Counted from the stretch's first letter, positions 46,326 to 56,296 are shown. The stretch is DNA of 64,000 nucleotides from DATAOG01 sp963753685 (GCA_963753685.1 CAVWDE010000013.1:62001-126000); one strand, 5' to 3'. A program made the numbers and translations. Notes: generated by a model from the sequence alone, not told the origin.

Positions 46326-47408
46326 GTGAAAGCGGCGGTCTGTCGCGCGTTCCGAAGCCCGCTCGCGATCGAGCAGGTCGACCTCGCCGAGCCTCGGGCG
46401 GGGGAGGTGAGGGTCAGGATCGCGGCCTGCGCGATCTGCCACAGCGACCTGCTCTTCCTCGCGGGCGCCTGGGGCGGCGAGCTGCCGGCCGTGGCCGGGC
46501 ACGAGGCGGCCGGCATCGTCGAGCAGATCGGCGTCGGCGTCGAACGGGTCGCGCCGGGCGACCACGTCGTGGTCACGCTGGTGCGCGCCTGTGGTCACTG
46601 CCCGTTCTGCGCCCGCGGCGAGCGCTACTTATGCGAGACCAGGCTGCCCCTCGATCTGGCCTCGCCGCTGCGCGCGAGCGGCGACGGCGCGCCGATCCGC
46701 CAGGGGCTGCGGACCGGCGCGTTCGCCGAGCAGGTCGTGGTCCACGCCTCGCAGGTGGCAGCGATCCCGCGCGAAGTGCCGCTGGACAGCGCCTGCCTGC
46801 TGGCGTGCGGCGTGATCACCGGCATCGGCGCGGTCCTCAACACCGCAGCGATGCGCCCCGGCAGCCACGCCCTGACCATCGGCACCGGCGGCGTCGGCCT
46901 CAACTGCGTGCAGGGCGCGGCGCTCGCTGGCGCGCGCACCAATATCGCGATCGACATCTCGGACCAGAAGCTCGCGGCCGCGCGCAGCTTCGGCGCGAGC
47001 CATACGATCAACCCCGGCCAGGAGGACGTGCGCGCCGCGGTGCGCGCGCTCACCGATGGCCGCGGCGCGGACTACGTCTTCGTCGCCGCCGGCAGCGCCG
47101 CGGCCATCGAGCAGGGCGCCCGGCTCCTGCGCCGGGGCGGCACGCTCGTGGTCGTCGGCATGACCGCGGACGGCGTTCAGGTCCACTTCGAGGCGGTCGA
47201 CATCGCCGATCGCGCGCTGCGCATCCTGGGCAGCAAGATGGGCTCGGTGCGCATGCCCCTCGACGTCCAGATGCTGGCCGACTGGTACCTCGAGGGCCGC
47301 CTCAAGCTTGACGAGCTGATCTCCGCTCGCTACCCGCTGGAGCGGATCAACGAGGCCCTCGCGTCGGCCGCCGGCGGCGAGGCGCTGCGCAACGTGATCA
47401 CCTTTTGA
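46326..47408 (+). CDS. Zinc-type alcohol dehydrogenase
   Basis: Medium-chain NAD(P)-dependent dehydrogenase of 360 aa. GTG 46326 (VKAAVCRAFRSPLAIEQVDL) has GGAG nearby and fits the family start; a longer frame back to 46236 does not. Catalytic Zn: Cys in AACAICHSDLLF and GHEAAGIVEQIG. Structural Zn: ACGHCPFCARGERYLC (four Cys). Cofactor motif TIGTGGVGLNCVQGAALAGA. First gene of a plus-strand operon with an enolase-superfamily enzyme and an ABC importer. Confidence 0.93.
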   Translation: MKAAVCRAFRSPLAIEQVDLAEPRAGEVRVRIAACAICHSDLLFLAGAWGGELPAVAGHEAAGIVEQIGVGVERVAPGDHVVVTLVRACGHCPFCARGERYLCETRLPLDLASPLRASGDGAPIRQGLRTGAFAEQVVVHASQVAAIPREVPLDSACLLACGVITGIGAVLNTAAMRPGSHALTIGTGGVGLNCVQGAALAGARTNIAIDISDQKLAAARSFGASHTINPGQEDVRAAVRALTDGRGADYVFVAAGSAAAIEQGARLLRRGGTLVVVGMTADGVQVHFEAVDIADRALRILGSKMGSVRMPLDVQMLADWYLEGRLKLDELISARYPLERINEALASAAGGEALRNVITF

Positions 47409-47431
47409 GGGGCGGCGGACACCGGGTCGGC

Positions 47432-48532
47432 ATGCGCATCACGAGCATCGAGACCTTCAGCACCCGGGACCTGGGCCTGCTGCGCGTCCGCACCGACACG
47501 GGCGCCGAGGGCTGGGGCCAGGTCTCGCCCTACAACGCCGACCTCACCGCGCTGATCGTCCACCGTCAGATCGCGCCCCATGCGCTCGGCCAGAGCGCGC
47601 TCGAGACCGAGCCCCTGGTCGACCTGATCACCGATCGGGAGCACAAGTTCCCGGGCTCCTACGTCTGGCGCGCGCTGGCCGGGCTGGATACCGCGCTCTG
47701 GGATCTGCGCGGCAAGCTCGAAGGCAAAAGCGTCTGCGAGCTGCTCGGCGGCGAGCCGCGGCCCTTGCGGGTCTACGCCTCCAGCATGCGCCGGGACATC
47801 ACACCAGCGGCCGAGGCGGAGCGCCTCCTCCGCCTGCGCGAGCGCCACGGCTACGACGCCTTCAAGATCCGGGTCGGCAGCGAGTGCGGCCACGACCGGG
47901 ACCAGTGGCCGGGCCGGACCGAGGCGATCGTGCCCGCGGTGCGCAGGGCGCTGGGCGACGACGTGGCGCTCCTGGTCGATGCCAACAGCTGCTATTCGCC
48001 GGGCCAGGCGATCGAGGTCGGCCGGATGCTCGAGGAGCATGGCTTCTGCCACTTCGAGGAGCCCTGCCCCTACTGGGAGCTGGAGTGGACCAAGGAGGTC
48101 GCCGACGCGCTCGAAGTCGCCGTGACCGGCGGCGAGCAGGACTGCGAGCTGCCGACCTGGCGGCGCATGATCCGGATGCGCGCGGTCGACGTCGTCCAGC
48201 CGGACATCTGCTATCTGGGCGGCCTCACCCGCACGCTCAGGGTCGTGGCCATGGCGCAGGCGGCCGGCCTGCCGATCACCCCGCATTCGGCCAATCTGTC
48301 GCTGGTGACCGTCTTCACGCTGCACATGATGGGCGCGATCGCGGGCGCCGGCGCTTATGTCGAGTTCTCGATCGAAAGCGCCGATCACTATCCCTGGCCG
48401 GATGGTATCTTCGCGCCGGCGCTGGTGGCCAAGGACGGCAAGGTCGCGATCCCGGACGGGCCCGGATGGGGGGTCGAGATCAACCCGGACTGGCTCGCGC
48501 AGGCCGTCTACCAGTCGAGCGAGCTCGACTGA
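47432..48532 (+). CDS. Mandelate racemase/muconate lactonizing (enolase-superfamily) enzyme
   Basis: Mg2+-dependent enzyme of 366 aa abstracting a proton next to a carboxylate, commonly a sugar-acid dehydratase. ATG 47432 is preferred; TTG 47405 overlaps the upstream gene. Lys in GYDAFKIRVGSE (KxR), metal ligands Asp in LLVDANSCYSPGQ, Glu in HFEEPCPYWE and Glu in VTGGEQDCELP, catalytic Asp in DVVQPDICYLGG and His in ITPHSANLSL. Placed between an alcohol dehydrogenase and an ABC importer, suggesting uptake and dehydration of a hydroxy/sugar acid. Confidence 0.92.
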   Translation: MRITSIETFSTRDLGLLRVRTDTGAEGWGQVSPYNADLTALIVHRQIAPHALGQSALETEPLVDLITDREHKFPGSYVWRALAGLDTALWDLRGKLEGKSVCELLGGEPRPLRVYASSMRRDITPAAEAERLLRLRERHGYDAFKIRVGSECGHDRDQWPGRTEAIVPAVRRALGDDVALLVDANSCYSPGQAIEVGRMLEEHGFCHFEEPCPYWELEWTKEVADALEVAVTGGEQDCELPTWRRMIRMRAVDVVQPDICYLGGLTRTLRVVAMAQAAGLPITPHSANLSLVTVFTLHMMGAIAGAGAYVEFSIESADHYPWPDGIFAPALVAKDGKVAIPDGPGWGVEINPDWLAQAVYQSSELD

Positions 48533-48647
48533 CCATGCGCCGCCATCCGGCCGCCCCGCCGTCTTGGGCTTGTCTTATTTCCGTCACAAACTTGCGGGCA
48601 GCGTCACCTTCGTGCGTTGTTGCCCAACTGAGAAAGGGAGGACTGCG

Positions 48648-49814
48648 ATGACAGATCACCTTCGTGCCGGGACCGGATCCGGCGGTGCGCGCTCGCAACC
48701 GGGCGTGCGCGCCAGCGCCGGGTGGCTCCTGGGAGCGGCGGCGGTCGCTGCCCTGACGCTCGCCTGCGGCAGCGCCGGCGCGGCGGATTCGAAGGCGGCC
48801 AGCGCCACCAGCGCCGCCGACTTCGGCGGCATGGACCAGCTGGTCGCGGCCGCCAAGAAGGAAGGCGAGCTCAACGTCATCGCCCTGCCGCCCGACTGGG
48901 CCAACTATGGCACGATGATCGAGACCTTCACCAAGAAGTACGGCATCAAGATCAACAGCGCCCAGCCCGACGGCAGCAGCCAGGACGAGATCAACGCCGC
49001 CAACCAGCTGAAGGGCCAGGCGCGCGCGCCCGACGTCTTCGACCTCGGCAGCAACGTCGCACTGCGCAACACCAAGCTGTTCAGCCCCTACCAGGTCGCG
49101 ACCTGGGCCGACATCCCGGCTGCGCTCAAGGACCCGAAAGGGGTCTGGGTCAGCGACTACGGCGGCTACATGTCGATCGGCTACGACGCCGGTAGCGTGC
49201 CCGCCCCGATGAGCGTGAACGACCTCCTCAAGCCCGAATACCGCGGCAAGGTCGCGCTCAACGGCAATCCCACCCAGGCGTCCGCGGGCTTCCACGGCGT
49301 GATGATGGCAGCGCTCGCCAACGGCGGCTCGGGCGACAACATCGCGCCCGGTGTCGAGTTCTTCCACAAGCTCAAGGAGGCCGGCAACTTCCTGCCGGTC
49401 GATCCGACCCCGGCCACGATCGCCTCCGGCCAGACCCCGGTCGTGATCGACTGGGAGTATCTGAACGTCGCCCAGACCGCCGCGCTCAAGGGCAAGCGGG
49501 ACTGGAAGCTGGTGGTGCCCGCGGGTGCTGTGGTCGGCGCCTTCTATGTGCAGGCGATCAACAAGGATGGCCCGCACCCGGCGGCCGCGCGGCTGTGGGA
49601 GGAGTTCCTCTACTCCGATGAGGGCCAGAACATCTGGCTGCAGGGCTTCGCCCGCCCGGTGCGCATCGACGCGATGGTGCAGGCGGGTACGGTCGACAAG
49701 CAGGCGGTGGCGAACCTGCCGGCGGTCCAGGGCACGCCCGTGTTCCTGACCCAGGCTCAGCTCGCCAAGCAGCAGCAGTACCTGCTCGAGCATTGGGAGC
49801 AGGCGGTCGAGTGA
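48648..49814 (+). CDS. ABC transporter substrate-binding protein (PotD/iron-type fold)
   Basis: Periplasmic receptor of 388 aa. AAAGGGAGGACT precedes ATG 48648. An unusually long, charged N-terminal region (about 23 residues) comes before the hydrophobic GWLLGAAAVAALTLACGSAG; a lipobox-like LTLAC is present, so it could be a lipoprotein. AAKKEGELNVIALPPDWANY, KYGIKINSAQPDGSSQDEIN, YRGKVALNGNPTQASAGFHG and VVIDWEYLNVAQTAAL match the extracellular solute-binding family 1/13 layout. Ligand unknown. Confidence 0.9.
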   Translation: MTDHLRAGTGSGGARSQPGVRASAGWLLGAAAVAALTLACGSAGAADSKAASATSAADFGGMDQLVAAAKKEGELNVIALPPDWANYGTMIETFTKKYGIKINSAQPDGSSQDEINAANQLKGQARAPDVFDLGSNVALRNTKLFSPYQVATWADIPAALKDPKGVWVSDYGGYMSIGYDAGSVPAPMSVNDLLKPEYRGKVALNGNPTQASAGFHGVMMAALANGGSGDNIAPGVEFFHKLKEAGNFLPVDPTPATIASGQTPVVIDWEYLNVAQTAALKGKRDWKLVVPAGAVVGAFYVQAINKDGPHPAAARLWEEFLYSDEGQNIWLQGFARPVRIDAMVQAGTVDKQAVANLPAVQGTPVFLTQAQLAKQQQYLLEHWEQAVE

Positions 49815-50756
49815 CGCCCGGCGCGATCGTAAGCGGACGCGCGCCCGCTCGCCACGCCGGCGACCCTGGCCGGTGCCGTCGCGCCGCGCGACGGCATCGG
49901 CGCCGCCTTGCGCCGCCGGCTCGACTACCTGGGCCTGCTGCCGTTCGCGGTCTTCGTAGCCCTGTTCCTGCTCTGGCCGACCGTCTGGTCGTGCTCGGCG
50001 CGTTCGAGGATCCCGACGGCGGGTGGACGCTCGCCAACCTCGCGCAGACCGCGCAGGGCAGCTACCTGCAGACCTTCGTGACCTCGGTCCTGTTGTCGGC
50101 GATCACGGCGGTGCTGGGCGCGGTCTTCGGCGCGCTGCTCGCCTGGGCGATCTCGGTCGGCCGCCGCGATGGCCTCTTGCGCCGCCTCGTGCTCGCGGGC
50201 TCCGGCACGCTCGCCCAGTTCGGCGGCGTCATGCTGGCCTTCGCCTTCCTCGCGACCTTCGGCTTCAACGGCCTCGTGACCTTGTTCCTGCACGATCGCC
50301 TGGGCGTCGACACCTTCGCCTGGGGCGCCTGGATTTATGAATTGCCCGGCCTCGTCCTGGTCTACACCTACTTCCAGATCCCGCTCATGGTGATCGTCTT
50401 TCTGCCCGCGGTCGACGGCCTGCGGCCGCAATGGCGGGAGGCCTGCGAGAGCCTGGGCGGCAGCGGCTGGACCTACTGGCGCTATGTCGGCTTCCCGATC
50501 CTCTGGCCGCCCTTCCTCGGCGCCACGTTGCTGCTGTTCGCCAACGCCTTCTCGGCCTATGCGACCGCCAAGGCGCTGATCTCCCAGGCGAGCCCCTTGG
50601 TGCCGCTCAGGATCGGGACCTTCCTCACCAGCGAGATCGTGCTCGGCCAGGCAGAACGTCGGCAAGGCGCTGGCCTTCGGCATGATCGTGATCGTGGCGC
50701 TCACCATGACGGTCTACGCGCTCCTGCAGAGGCGGACCTCGCGATGGCTGCGCTGA
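49811..50756 (+). pseudogene. ABC transporter permease, frameshifted
   Basis: First inner-membrane permease of the second importer, about 305 aa. GTG 49811 overlaps the binding-protein stop. In another frame the N-terminus reads APRDGIGAALRRRLDYLGLL and PFAVFVALFLLWPTVW; after a shift near 49988 it continues VVLGAFEDPDGGWTLANLAQ, LVYTYFQIPLMVIVFLPAVD and EACESLGGSGWTYWRYVGFP (EAA loop). A second shift near 50650 leads into VGKALAFGMIVIVALTMTVY and the stop at 50756. A further indel before 49870 is likely because that frame has no start. Sequencing error or decay. Confidence 0.82.
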
Positions 50757-51556
50757 GCCGGCCCGGGCAGCGCTCATTGAGCGGCGCCGGCGCGCTCCGT
50801 TACGCGGTGCTGCTGGTGACCGGCGTCTACATGCTCCTGCCGCTCGCGGCGATGCTCGAGTTCTCGACCCGCGGCATCGGCGGCGCGCGCAGCTTTGCCG
50901 CCTGGGTCGCGATCGGCGCCGACCCGGATCTACTGCAGGCGATGCAGGTGTCGTTCGAGCTCGCCGTGCTCACCGTCCTTTTGATGCTCGTGCTCCTGGT
51001 GCCGACCATGGTCTGGGTCCAGCTCCGCCTGCCGAAGCTCCTGCGCGTGGTCGAGTTCGTCTGCCTTTTGCCGCTGACCATCCCGGCGATCGTGCTCGTG
51101 GTCGGGCTGACCCCGGTCTACCGCTGGGTCTGGGATCTGCTCGGCGAATCCCCGAACACCCTGACCTTCGTCTACACCATCCTGGTGCTGCCGTTCGCCT
51201 ACCGGGCGCTCGCCGCCGGTCTCGGCGCCCTCGACCTCGTGACCCTGGCCGAAGCCGGGCGCAGCCTCGGCTGCTCCTGGTTCGGCGTGATCTGGCGGAT
51301 CGTCGTGCCCAACATCATGGGCGCGATCATGTCCGCGGCCCTGATCTCGGTCGCCCTCGTGCTCGGCGAGTTCACGATCTCGTCGCTGCTCAACTTCGAT
51401 ACCCTGCAGGTCGTGATCAACCTCCTGGGCAAGCGCGACGCCAGCATCGCGGTCGCGGTCTCGCTGGCCGCCCTGCTGCTGGCCGCGGCCCTGCTGTTCC
51501 TGTTGTCGTTCATCGACCAGAGCGGCCGCGCCCGCGTGCGCGTGGCGGACGAATGA
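50744..51556 (+). CDS. ABC transporter permease
   Basis: Second inner-membrane permease, 270 aa, six hydrophobic segments. ATG 50744 overlaps the previous gene by 13 bases. YAVLLVTGVYMLLPLAAMLE, LLPLTIPAIVLVVGLTPVYR, EAGRSLGCSWFGVIWRIVVP (EAA loop), ALISVALVLGEFTISSLLNF. ATGA overlap with the ATPase gene. Confidence 0.93.
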   Translation: MAALSRPGQRSLSGAGALRYAVLLVTGVYMLLPLAAMLEFSTRGIGGARSFAAWVAIGADPDLLQAMQVSFELAVLTVLLMLVLLVPTMVWVQLRLPKLLRVVEFVCLLPLTIPAIVLVVGLTPVYRWVWDLLGESPNTLTFVYTILVLPFAYRALAAGLGALDLVTLAEAGRSLGCSWFGVIWRIVVPNIMGAIMSAALISVALVLGEFTISSLLNFDTLQVVINLLGKRDASIAVAVSLAALLLAAALLFLLSFIDQSGRARVRVADE

Positions 51557-52644
51557 CCCTGCAGCCGCCGCTCGAGCGTCCCACGGCGGCCGCGTCCGGC
51601 TCCTCCCGCGCCGGGGTGCGCGTGCAGCTGGTCGAGCTGCGGCGCCGGTTCGGCGAGGTCAGGGCGCTGGATGGCCTGTCGCTCGATCTGGCCCCGGGCG
51701 AGCTCGTGGCCTTGCTCGGCCCCTCGGGTTGCGGCAAGACCACGGCGTTGCGCTCGCTCGCCGGCCTGGAGCGGCTCGACTCCGGCCGCGTCCTGGTCGC
51801 CGACCGGGACATCACCGACACCCCCGCCAGCCGGCGCGACATGGGCATGGTGTTCCAGGCCTACAGCCTGTTCCCCCATCTGAGCGCGCGCGAGAACGTC
51901 GCCTTCGGCCTGCGCCTGCGGCGGATGGCGAGCGCTAAGCGCCTCAAGGTGGCGGACCGGCTGCTCGAGCTCGTCCACCTCGCGACCCAGGGCAACCGCT
52001 ACCCGCACGAGCTCTCGGGCGGCCAGCAGCAGCGGGTGGCGCTCGCCCGGGCACTCGCGATCGAGCCCCAGGTCCTCCTGCTCGACGAGCCGCTCTCGGC
52101 GCTCGACGCCAAGGTGCGCTCGAGCCTGCGCGACGAGATCCGCCGGATCCAGACCGAGGTCGGCATCACGACCGTGTTCGTGACCCACGACCAGGACGAG
52201 GCGCTGGCGATCGCCGACCGCGTGGCGGTCATCTTCGCCGGCCAGGTGGCCCAGATCGCCCCGCCCGCCGAGCTCTACGAGCGACCGCGCAGCGCCCAGG
52301 TGGCCGACTTCGTCGGCCTCTCCAACCGCATCCGCGGCGAGGCCAAGGCCGGCGCGGCGGTCGTGCTGGACGCCCGCCTGCCGCTGCTCGAAGGCTCGGC
52401 GCCCGAGGGGCCGGTCACGGTCCTGGTCCGGCCCGAGATGGTCGAGCTGAAGCCCGACCCTGCCGGCCCGGACCGGGTGGTCACGGTCAGCTTCCTGGGC
52501 TCGATCGCACGCGTCCAGGTGCGCCTTGGCGACGGCACGCTGGTGCTCGCGCAGGTGTCGAGCACCGAGGTCCGCCGTTTCGCGCCGGGCGAAGCGGTGC
52601 GCGTCGGCCTGAAGCCAACCCCCGCCCTCGCCGTCAAAGCCTGA
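51553..52644 (+). CDS. ABC transporter ATP-binding protein
   Basis: ATPase of 363 aa energising the importer. Walker A LLGPSGCGKTTALRSLAGLE, Q-loop VFQAYSLFPHL, signature HELSGGQQQRVALARALA, Walker B VLLLDEPLSALDAKVR, H-loop VFVTHDQDEAL; TOBE domain with VLVRPEMVELKPD. Final gene of the 46.3-52.6 kb operon. Confidence 0.95.
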   Translation: MTLQPPLERPTAAASGSSRAGVRVQLVELRRRFGEVRALDGLSLDLAPGELVALLGPSGCGKTTALRSLAGLERLDSGRVLVADRDITDTPASRRDMGMVFQAYSLFPHLSARENVAFGLRLRRMASAKRLKVADRLLELVHLATQGNRYPHELSGGQQQRVALARALAIEPQVLLLDEPLSALDAKVRSSLRDEIRRIQTEVGITTVFVTHDQDEALAIADRVAVIFAGQVAQIAPPAELYERPRSAQVADFVGLSNRIRGEAKAGAAVVLDARLPLLEGSAPEGPVTVLVRPEMVELKPDPAGPDRVVTVSFLGSIARVQVRLGDGTLVLAQVSSTEVRRFAPGEAVRVGLKPTPALAVKA

Positions 52645-52705
52645 GCGCCCCGGAGCTGCCGCGATCTTTGGCTCGCCGCGCCACCTGCCCCTTAAGGCGC
52701 GGTGA

Positions 52706-54310
52706 TCACTGTCCGGCCGGCAAAATCCGCGGCGGCGTCAGCGGATTGGGCGGCGGCCGCCGCAGCAGCAGGACGAGCAAAATGCCCAGGAGCGAAACCC
52801 AGGCGATCAGCCAGAACGCGTCGATGTAGGCCAGCACGTAGGCTTGGCGGCGCACCGCGTTGGCGAGCACGCCCAGGCCCTGCACAGTCGCCTGGCCAAG
52901 CCCGGTCGGGCGGCTGTCGAACGGGGCGGCCAGTTGGGTCGCCGCCCGGCCAACCGCGAATGACCCCTCGGTGACATGCAGACCGATCAGGTTCGAATGG
53001 ACCTGCTCGCGCACGCGCACGAAGGTCTGAATCACCGCGTTGCCGGATTCGATGCCGATCAGCCGCGCGATCTGGATCGTCGCGGCGATCGCCGCCGCCT
53101 GCGGCGGCGTGATGTTGGCGACCGCGAAGGTGACGAGCGAGGTCAGCGCAAAGGCGAGCCCGACCGCCTCGATCGCCGCCGAAGGGACGAAATTGGCGCT
53201 GACCCAGTCATGCGTCAGCCCGGTATTGAGCCAGCTGCCGACCGCGATCATCGCGAACCCGAACACCAGCAGCAGGCGCGCATCGATCCGGCGCAACAGC
53301 CACGCCACGAGCGGTATCAGCACGAATTGCGGCAACGCGATCCAGTAGAGCGCGTCGTTGATCTGCAAGGCGCGCAGCCCCTGAACCCGGGTCAGGTAGT
53401 CGGGCAGGATGAAGGATGTCGCCGCGACGCCGAACCCGTACACCGCGATCAGCAGAGACGGCACCGCGGCATTGGGCTGGATCAGCACCCGCAGATGGAT
53501 CAACGGCGACTGGGCGCGGCTCTCATGGACCAGAAAGGCCGTGATCAGCAGCGCGCCCGCGAGCAGGAGACCGGTGACGGTGCCGGAACTGAGCCAGTCG
53601 AGGCGATTGCCCTGATCGAGCCCGGCATAGAGCAGGCCGAAGCCGACGCCGGCGTAGACGATCCCGCCCCAATCGGTCCGCTCCAGCAGCTCGCGATCGA
53701 TCGGGCGGCGCGGCATCGAGAACGCCGCGAGACCGGTCATGACCGGCGTCAGCACCACGTTCTGCCAGAAGATCCACTGCCAATGGCCGGTGTCGGCGTA
53801 CCAGCCCTCGATCGCGCCGCCGATGTTCTGCGAAAACACGAAGCGGAACGCGTAGGCGGCGATGCCCCAGATCCACCATCGCGGCGCCAGGCTGCGCAGG
53901 ATGAAGCCGAGTGCTGCCGGGATGAAGGCGCCGACCGCGAGCCCGCGGATGAATTGCAGCCCGATCAGCGTGTCGTAATCATGCGCAAACGGCGGCAGCA
54001 GCGAGGCCGCGGCAAAGATCGTCCCGGTCCACAGCAGGACCCGCCTGGCGCTGAGCACGGTGCTCATCCAGGCGGCCGCGGGCGTCACCACCATCTGCGC
54101 GGCCGAGAACACGGTGCTGACCCAGGACGCCTCGTCGAAGCCGAGGCCGAGCGCGCCGCGGATGTCGGCCAGACCGGAGACGGTGATGCGCACGTTCAGG
54201 GTCGAGATGAACGCGCCGAGCAGCACCGCCATGACCCCGATGACCGGGCGCTCGCAACGTCCCCACCCGGCGAACGGCAGCGCCGGGGCGGCGGCGACGC
54301 TCGCGGGCAT
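52706..54310 (-). CDS. MFS multidrug efflux permease, EmrB/QacA (DHA2) type
   Basis: Inner-membrane drug:H+ antiporter of 534 aa with about 14 hydrophobic segments. LLGAFISTLNVRITVSGLAD, SWVSTVFSAAQMVVTPAAAW, QFIRGLAVGAFIPAALGFIL, WQWIFWQNVVLTPVMTGLAA. ATG 54310 follows the membrane-fusion gene stop by two bases. Residues aligned with the usual LDxTIVNVAL motif are altered (LNVRITVSGL), so coupling or substrate may differ. Confidence 0.93.
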   Translation of the reverse strand: MPASVAAAPALPFAGWGRCERPVIGVMAVLLGAFISTLNVRITVSGLADIRGALGLGFDEASWVSTVFSAAQMVVTPAAAWMSTVLSARRVLLWTGTIFAAASLLPPFAHDYDTLIGLQFIRGLAVGAFIPAALGFILRSLAPRWWIWGIAAYAFRFVFSQNIGGAIEGWYADTGHWQWIFWQNVVLTPVMTGLAAFSMPRRPIDRELLERTDWGGIVYAGVGFGLLYAGLDQGNRLDWLSSGTVTGLLLAGALLITAFLVHESRAQSPLIHLRVLIQPNAAVPSLLIAVYGFGVAATSFILPDYLTRVQGLRALQINDALYWIALPQFVLIPLVAWLLRRIDARLLLVFGFAMIAVGSWLNTGLTHDWVSANFVPSAAIEAVGLAFALTSLVTFAVANITPPQAAAIAATIQIARLIGIESGNAVIQTFVRVREQVHSNLIGLHVTEGSFAVGRAATQLAAPFDSRPTGLGQATVQGLGVLANAVRRQAYVLAYIDAFWLIAWVSLLGILLVLLLRRPPPNPLTPPRILPAGQ

Positions 54311-54312
54311 GG

Positions 54313-55458
54313 TCACGGCGGTGCCGTGTCGGTCAGGATGGTCGCGATCACCGACATCCCGGGGCGCAGCCTGCCCTTGAGCGGATGGTTCGGGTCGAGC
54401 CGCAGTTTGACCGGGATCCGCTGCACGACCTTGGTGAAATTGCCGGTCGCGTTGTCGGGCGGCAGCAGGCTGAACTGCGAGCCGCTCGCCGGCGCGATGC
54501 TGTCGACCTGGGCGTCGACGACGGTGCCCGGGAAGGTGTCGACGCGGATCTCGGCCCGCTGGCCGACCGCGACATGGGTGAGCTGGGTCTCCTTGTAGTT
54601 CGCGATCACCCACACGTTATCGAGCGGCACGACCGAGATCACCTGGGTCCCGGCATGCACGTACTGCCCGTCGCGCACGCCGCGCTCGCTGACCTCGCCC
54701 GCGACCGGGGCGGCAATGCGCGTGTAGCCGAGGTTGATCGTCGCGAGCTCGAGCGCCGCGGCCTTGGCCTTGTAGTCGGCCCGCAGCTGGGATTCCTCGG
54801 TGTCGAGCACCGCGAGTTGTTGGCGCTCGGCGGCGAGCGCGGCCTGGTCGCGGACCAGGGTCGCGGCGGAGCGTTTTTCCGCGGCGATCGCCTGCTCGAC
54901 CTTCTGCGCGGTGCCGAAGGTCGTCGCGAGCAGCTCGCGCTGCCGCTCCGCCTCGTCCTTGGTGCGCTCGACATCGGCCTCGGTCGCGGCAATCGCGGCT
55001 TCCGCTGCGGCCACCTGCGCTTTCTGCATCGCCTTGCGTGACTTGATGTTCGCGATCGCGGCTTCGGCCCCCAGAAGCGCTGCCTGGGCTTGCGCGACCT
55101 GGGCCTGGTAGTCGGCATCGTCGATCTCGACCAGGAGCTCGCCCTTCTGCACGCGCTGGAAGTCATTGACCGCGACATGGCCCACATAGCCGTCGACCTG
55201 GGCGCTGAGCGGGGTCACATCGCCCCGGACGTAGGCATCGTCGGTGACTTGCCGCGTGGCATCGCCGACCCAGCGATCCCATTGGGTCGTCAACAGCACG
55301 ACGATGGCGCCGGCGGCAGCGAGGACGGCGACCCGGACGAGGACGTCGACGGACCAGAGCCGCCGCCGGGCCGGCGATGGGGCTGCAGGCGGCGCGAGAG
55401 CGGTCGGCGATGCTGCGCCCGCGTCGTCACGTTCGGGCAGCAATCGGGGCTCAGCCAT
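54313..55458 (-). CDS. HlyD/EmrA-type membrane fusion protein
   Basis: Periplasmic adaptor of 381 aa. One N-terminal membrane anchor (VLVRVAVLAAAGAIVVLLTT), DDAYVRGDVTPLSAQVDGYV (typical EmrA block), long coiled-coil hairpin (ANIKSRKAMQKAQVAAAEAA and on), LGYTRIAAPVAGEVSERGVR, VIANYKETQLTHVAVGQRAE. Links the efflux permease encoded downstream to an outer-membrane channel not seen in this window. Confidence 0.94.
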   Translation of the reverse strand: MAEPRLLPERDDAGAASPTALAPPAAPSPARRRLWSVDVLVRVAVLAAAGAIVVLLTTQWDRWVGDATRQVTDDAYVRGDVTPLSAQVDGYVGHVAVNDFQRVQKGELLVEIDDADYQAQVAQAQAALLGAEAAIANIKSRKAMQKAQVAAAEAAIAATEADVERTKDEAERQRELLATTFGTAQKVEQAIAAEKRSAATLVRDQAALAAERQQLAVLDTEESQLRADYKAKAAALELATINLGYTRIAAPVAGEVSERGVRDGQYVHAGTQVISVVPLDNVWVIANYKETQLTHVAVGQRAEIRVDTFPGTVVDAQVDSIAPASGSQFSLLPPDNATGNFTKVVQRIPVKLRLDPNHPLKGRLRPGMSVIATILTDTAPP

Positions 55459-55518
55459 GCCACTCGCTCCCTGTTCTCGCGCCGTCTCGCATCCCCCGTA
55501 CCCGCCGTCAGGACGCGC

Positions 55519-56202
55519 TCATCGCAGCCGAAGGTCGAACGGCGCCGGCTGGTCCCAGGTCCAGGCCTCTCCGACCTTGCGCATCTCGACGAAATGGCCG
55601 GGCACGATCCGGTCGGCCTGCGCCAGGATCGCCGCGATCGAGGCCCGGCTCGCCGCGACCGTATCGAGCACCAGATCGCCAACCCCGATCATCACCTCCT
55701 TCGGATATTTGATCGCATCGCTCGCCAGCACCACCCGGCCGCGCGCCGCGGTCTCGAGCGCCAGCGCATAGAGGCCGGGCGTATGCCCGGGCGCCGGAAA
55801 CGCGGACAGGCCGGGCCCGAGCCCGGTCGGGCCTTGAAGTTCGGTCACGCGGTGGCGCTGCAGCTCTTCGAGGATGCCCCAGGGCAGGTACATGTCCTCC
55901 GGATGCGGCGCGCGCGCGTACTCGAGCTCCCGGCGGCTGACCAGGATCTCGGCATCCGGGAAAAGATCGACGTTCAGGCTGTGGTCCCAATGCAGATGCG
56001 AGAGCATGACCCGCGGTACGTCCCGGGGCGTCAGGCCATGGCGGGCGAGGCCGCGCAGCAGCGCCGGCCGGTTGCCGTAGTGGCCGGTATCGAACAGCAG
56101 CGGGCCCAGGGCGGTGGTCACCAGGACCACGCTGCTGATGCCGAGCGCGCCGTCGGCGTAGGCGAGATTGTTGCCGGTGATCAGGACGTCGTAGTCGATC
56201 AT
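55519..56202 (-). CDS. Metallo-beta-lactamase-fold hydrolase (lactonase-like)
   Basis: Metal-dependent hydrolase of 227 aa. Metal-binding HxHxDH is intact in VMLSHLHWDHSLNVDLFPDA; further ligands are His in AFPAPGHTPGLYALAL, Asp in VVLASDAIKYPKE and His in IVPGHFVEM. Layout and length fit the family containing N-acyl-homoserine-lactone lactonases, but many members have other substrates. Same strand as, and downstream of, the truncated kinase. Confidence 0.88.
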   Translation of the reverse strand: MIDYDVLITGNNLAYADGALGISSVVLVTTALGPLLFDTGHYGNRPALLRGLARHGLTPRDVPRVMLSHLHWDHSLNVDLFPDAEILVSRRELEYARAPHPEDMYLPWGILEELQRHRVTELQGPTGLGPGLSAFPAPGHTPGLYALALETAARGRVVLASDAIKYPKEVMIGVGDLVLDTVAASRASIAAILAQADRIVPGHFVEMRKVGEAWTWDQPAPFDLRLR

Positions 56203-56296
56203 GAGGCTGCCTTTCTTCGCGCGGCGTCAGGATGCACGTGGTGTCGGGATGGCGGGCGATCCAGTCGACCGGCCGGAGGCCTCCGCCCTGGGCCGC

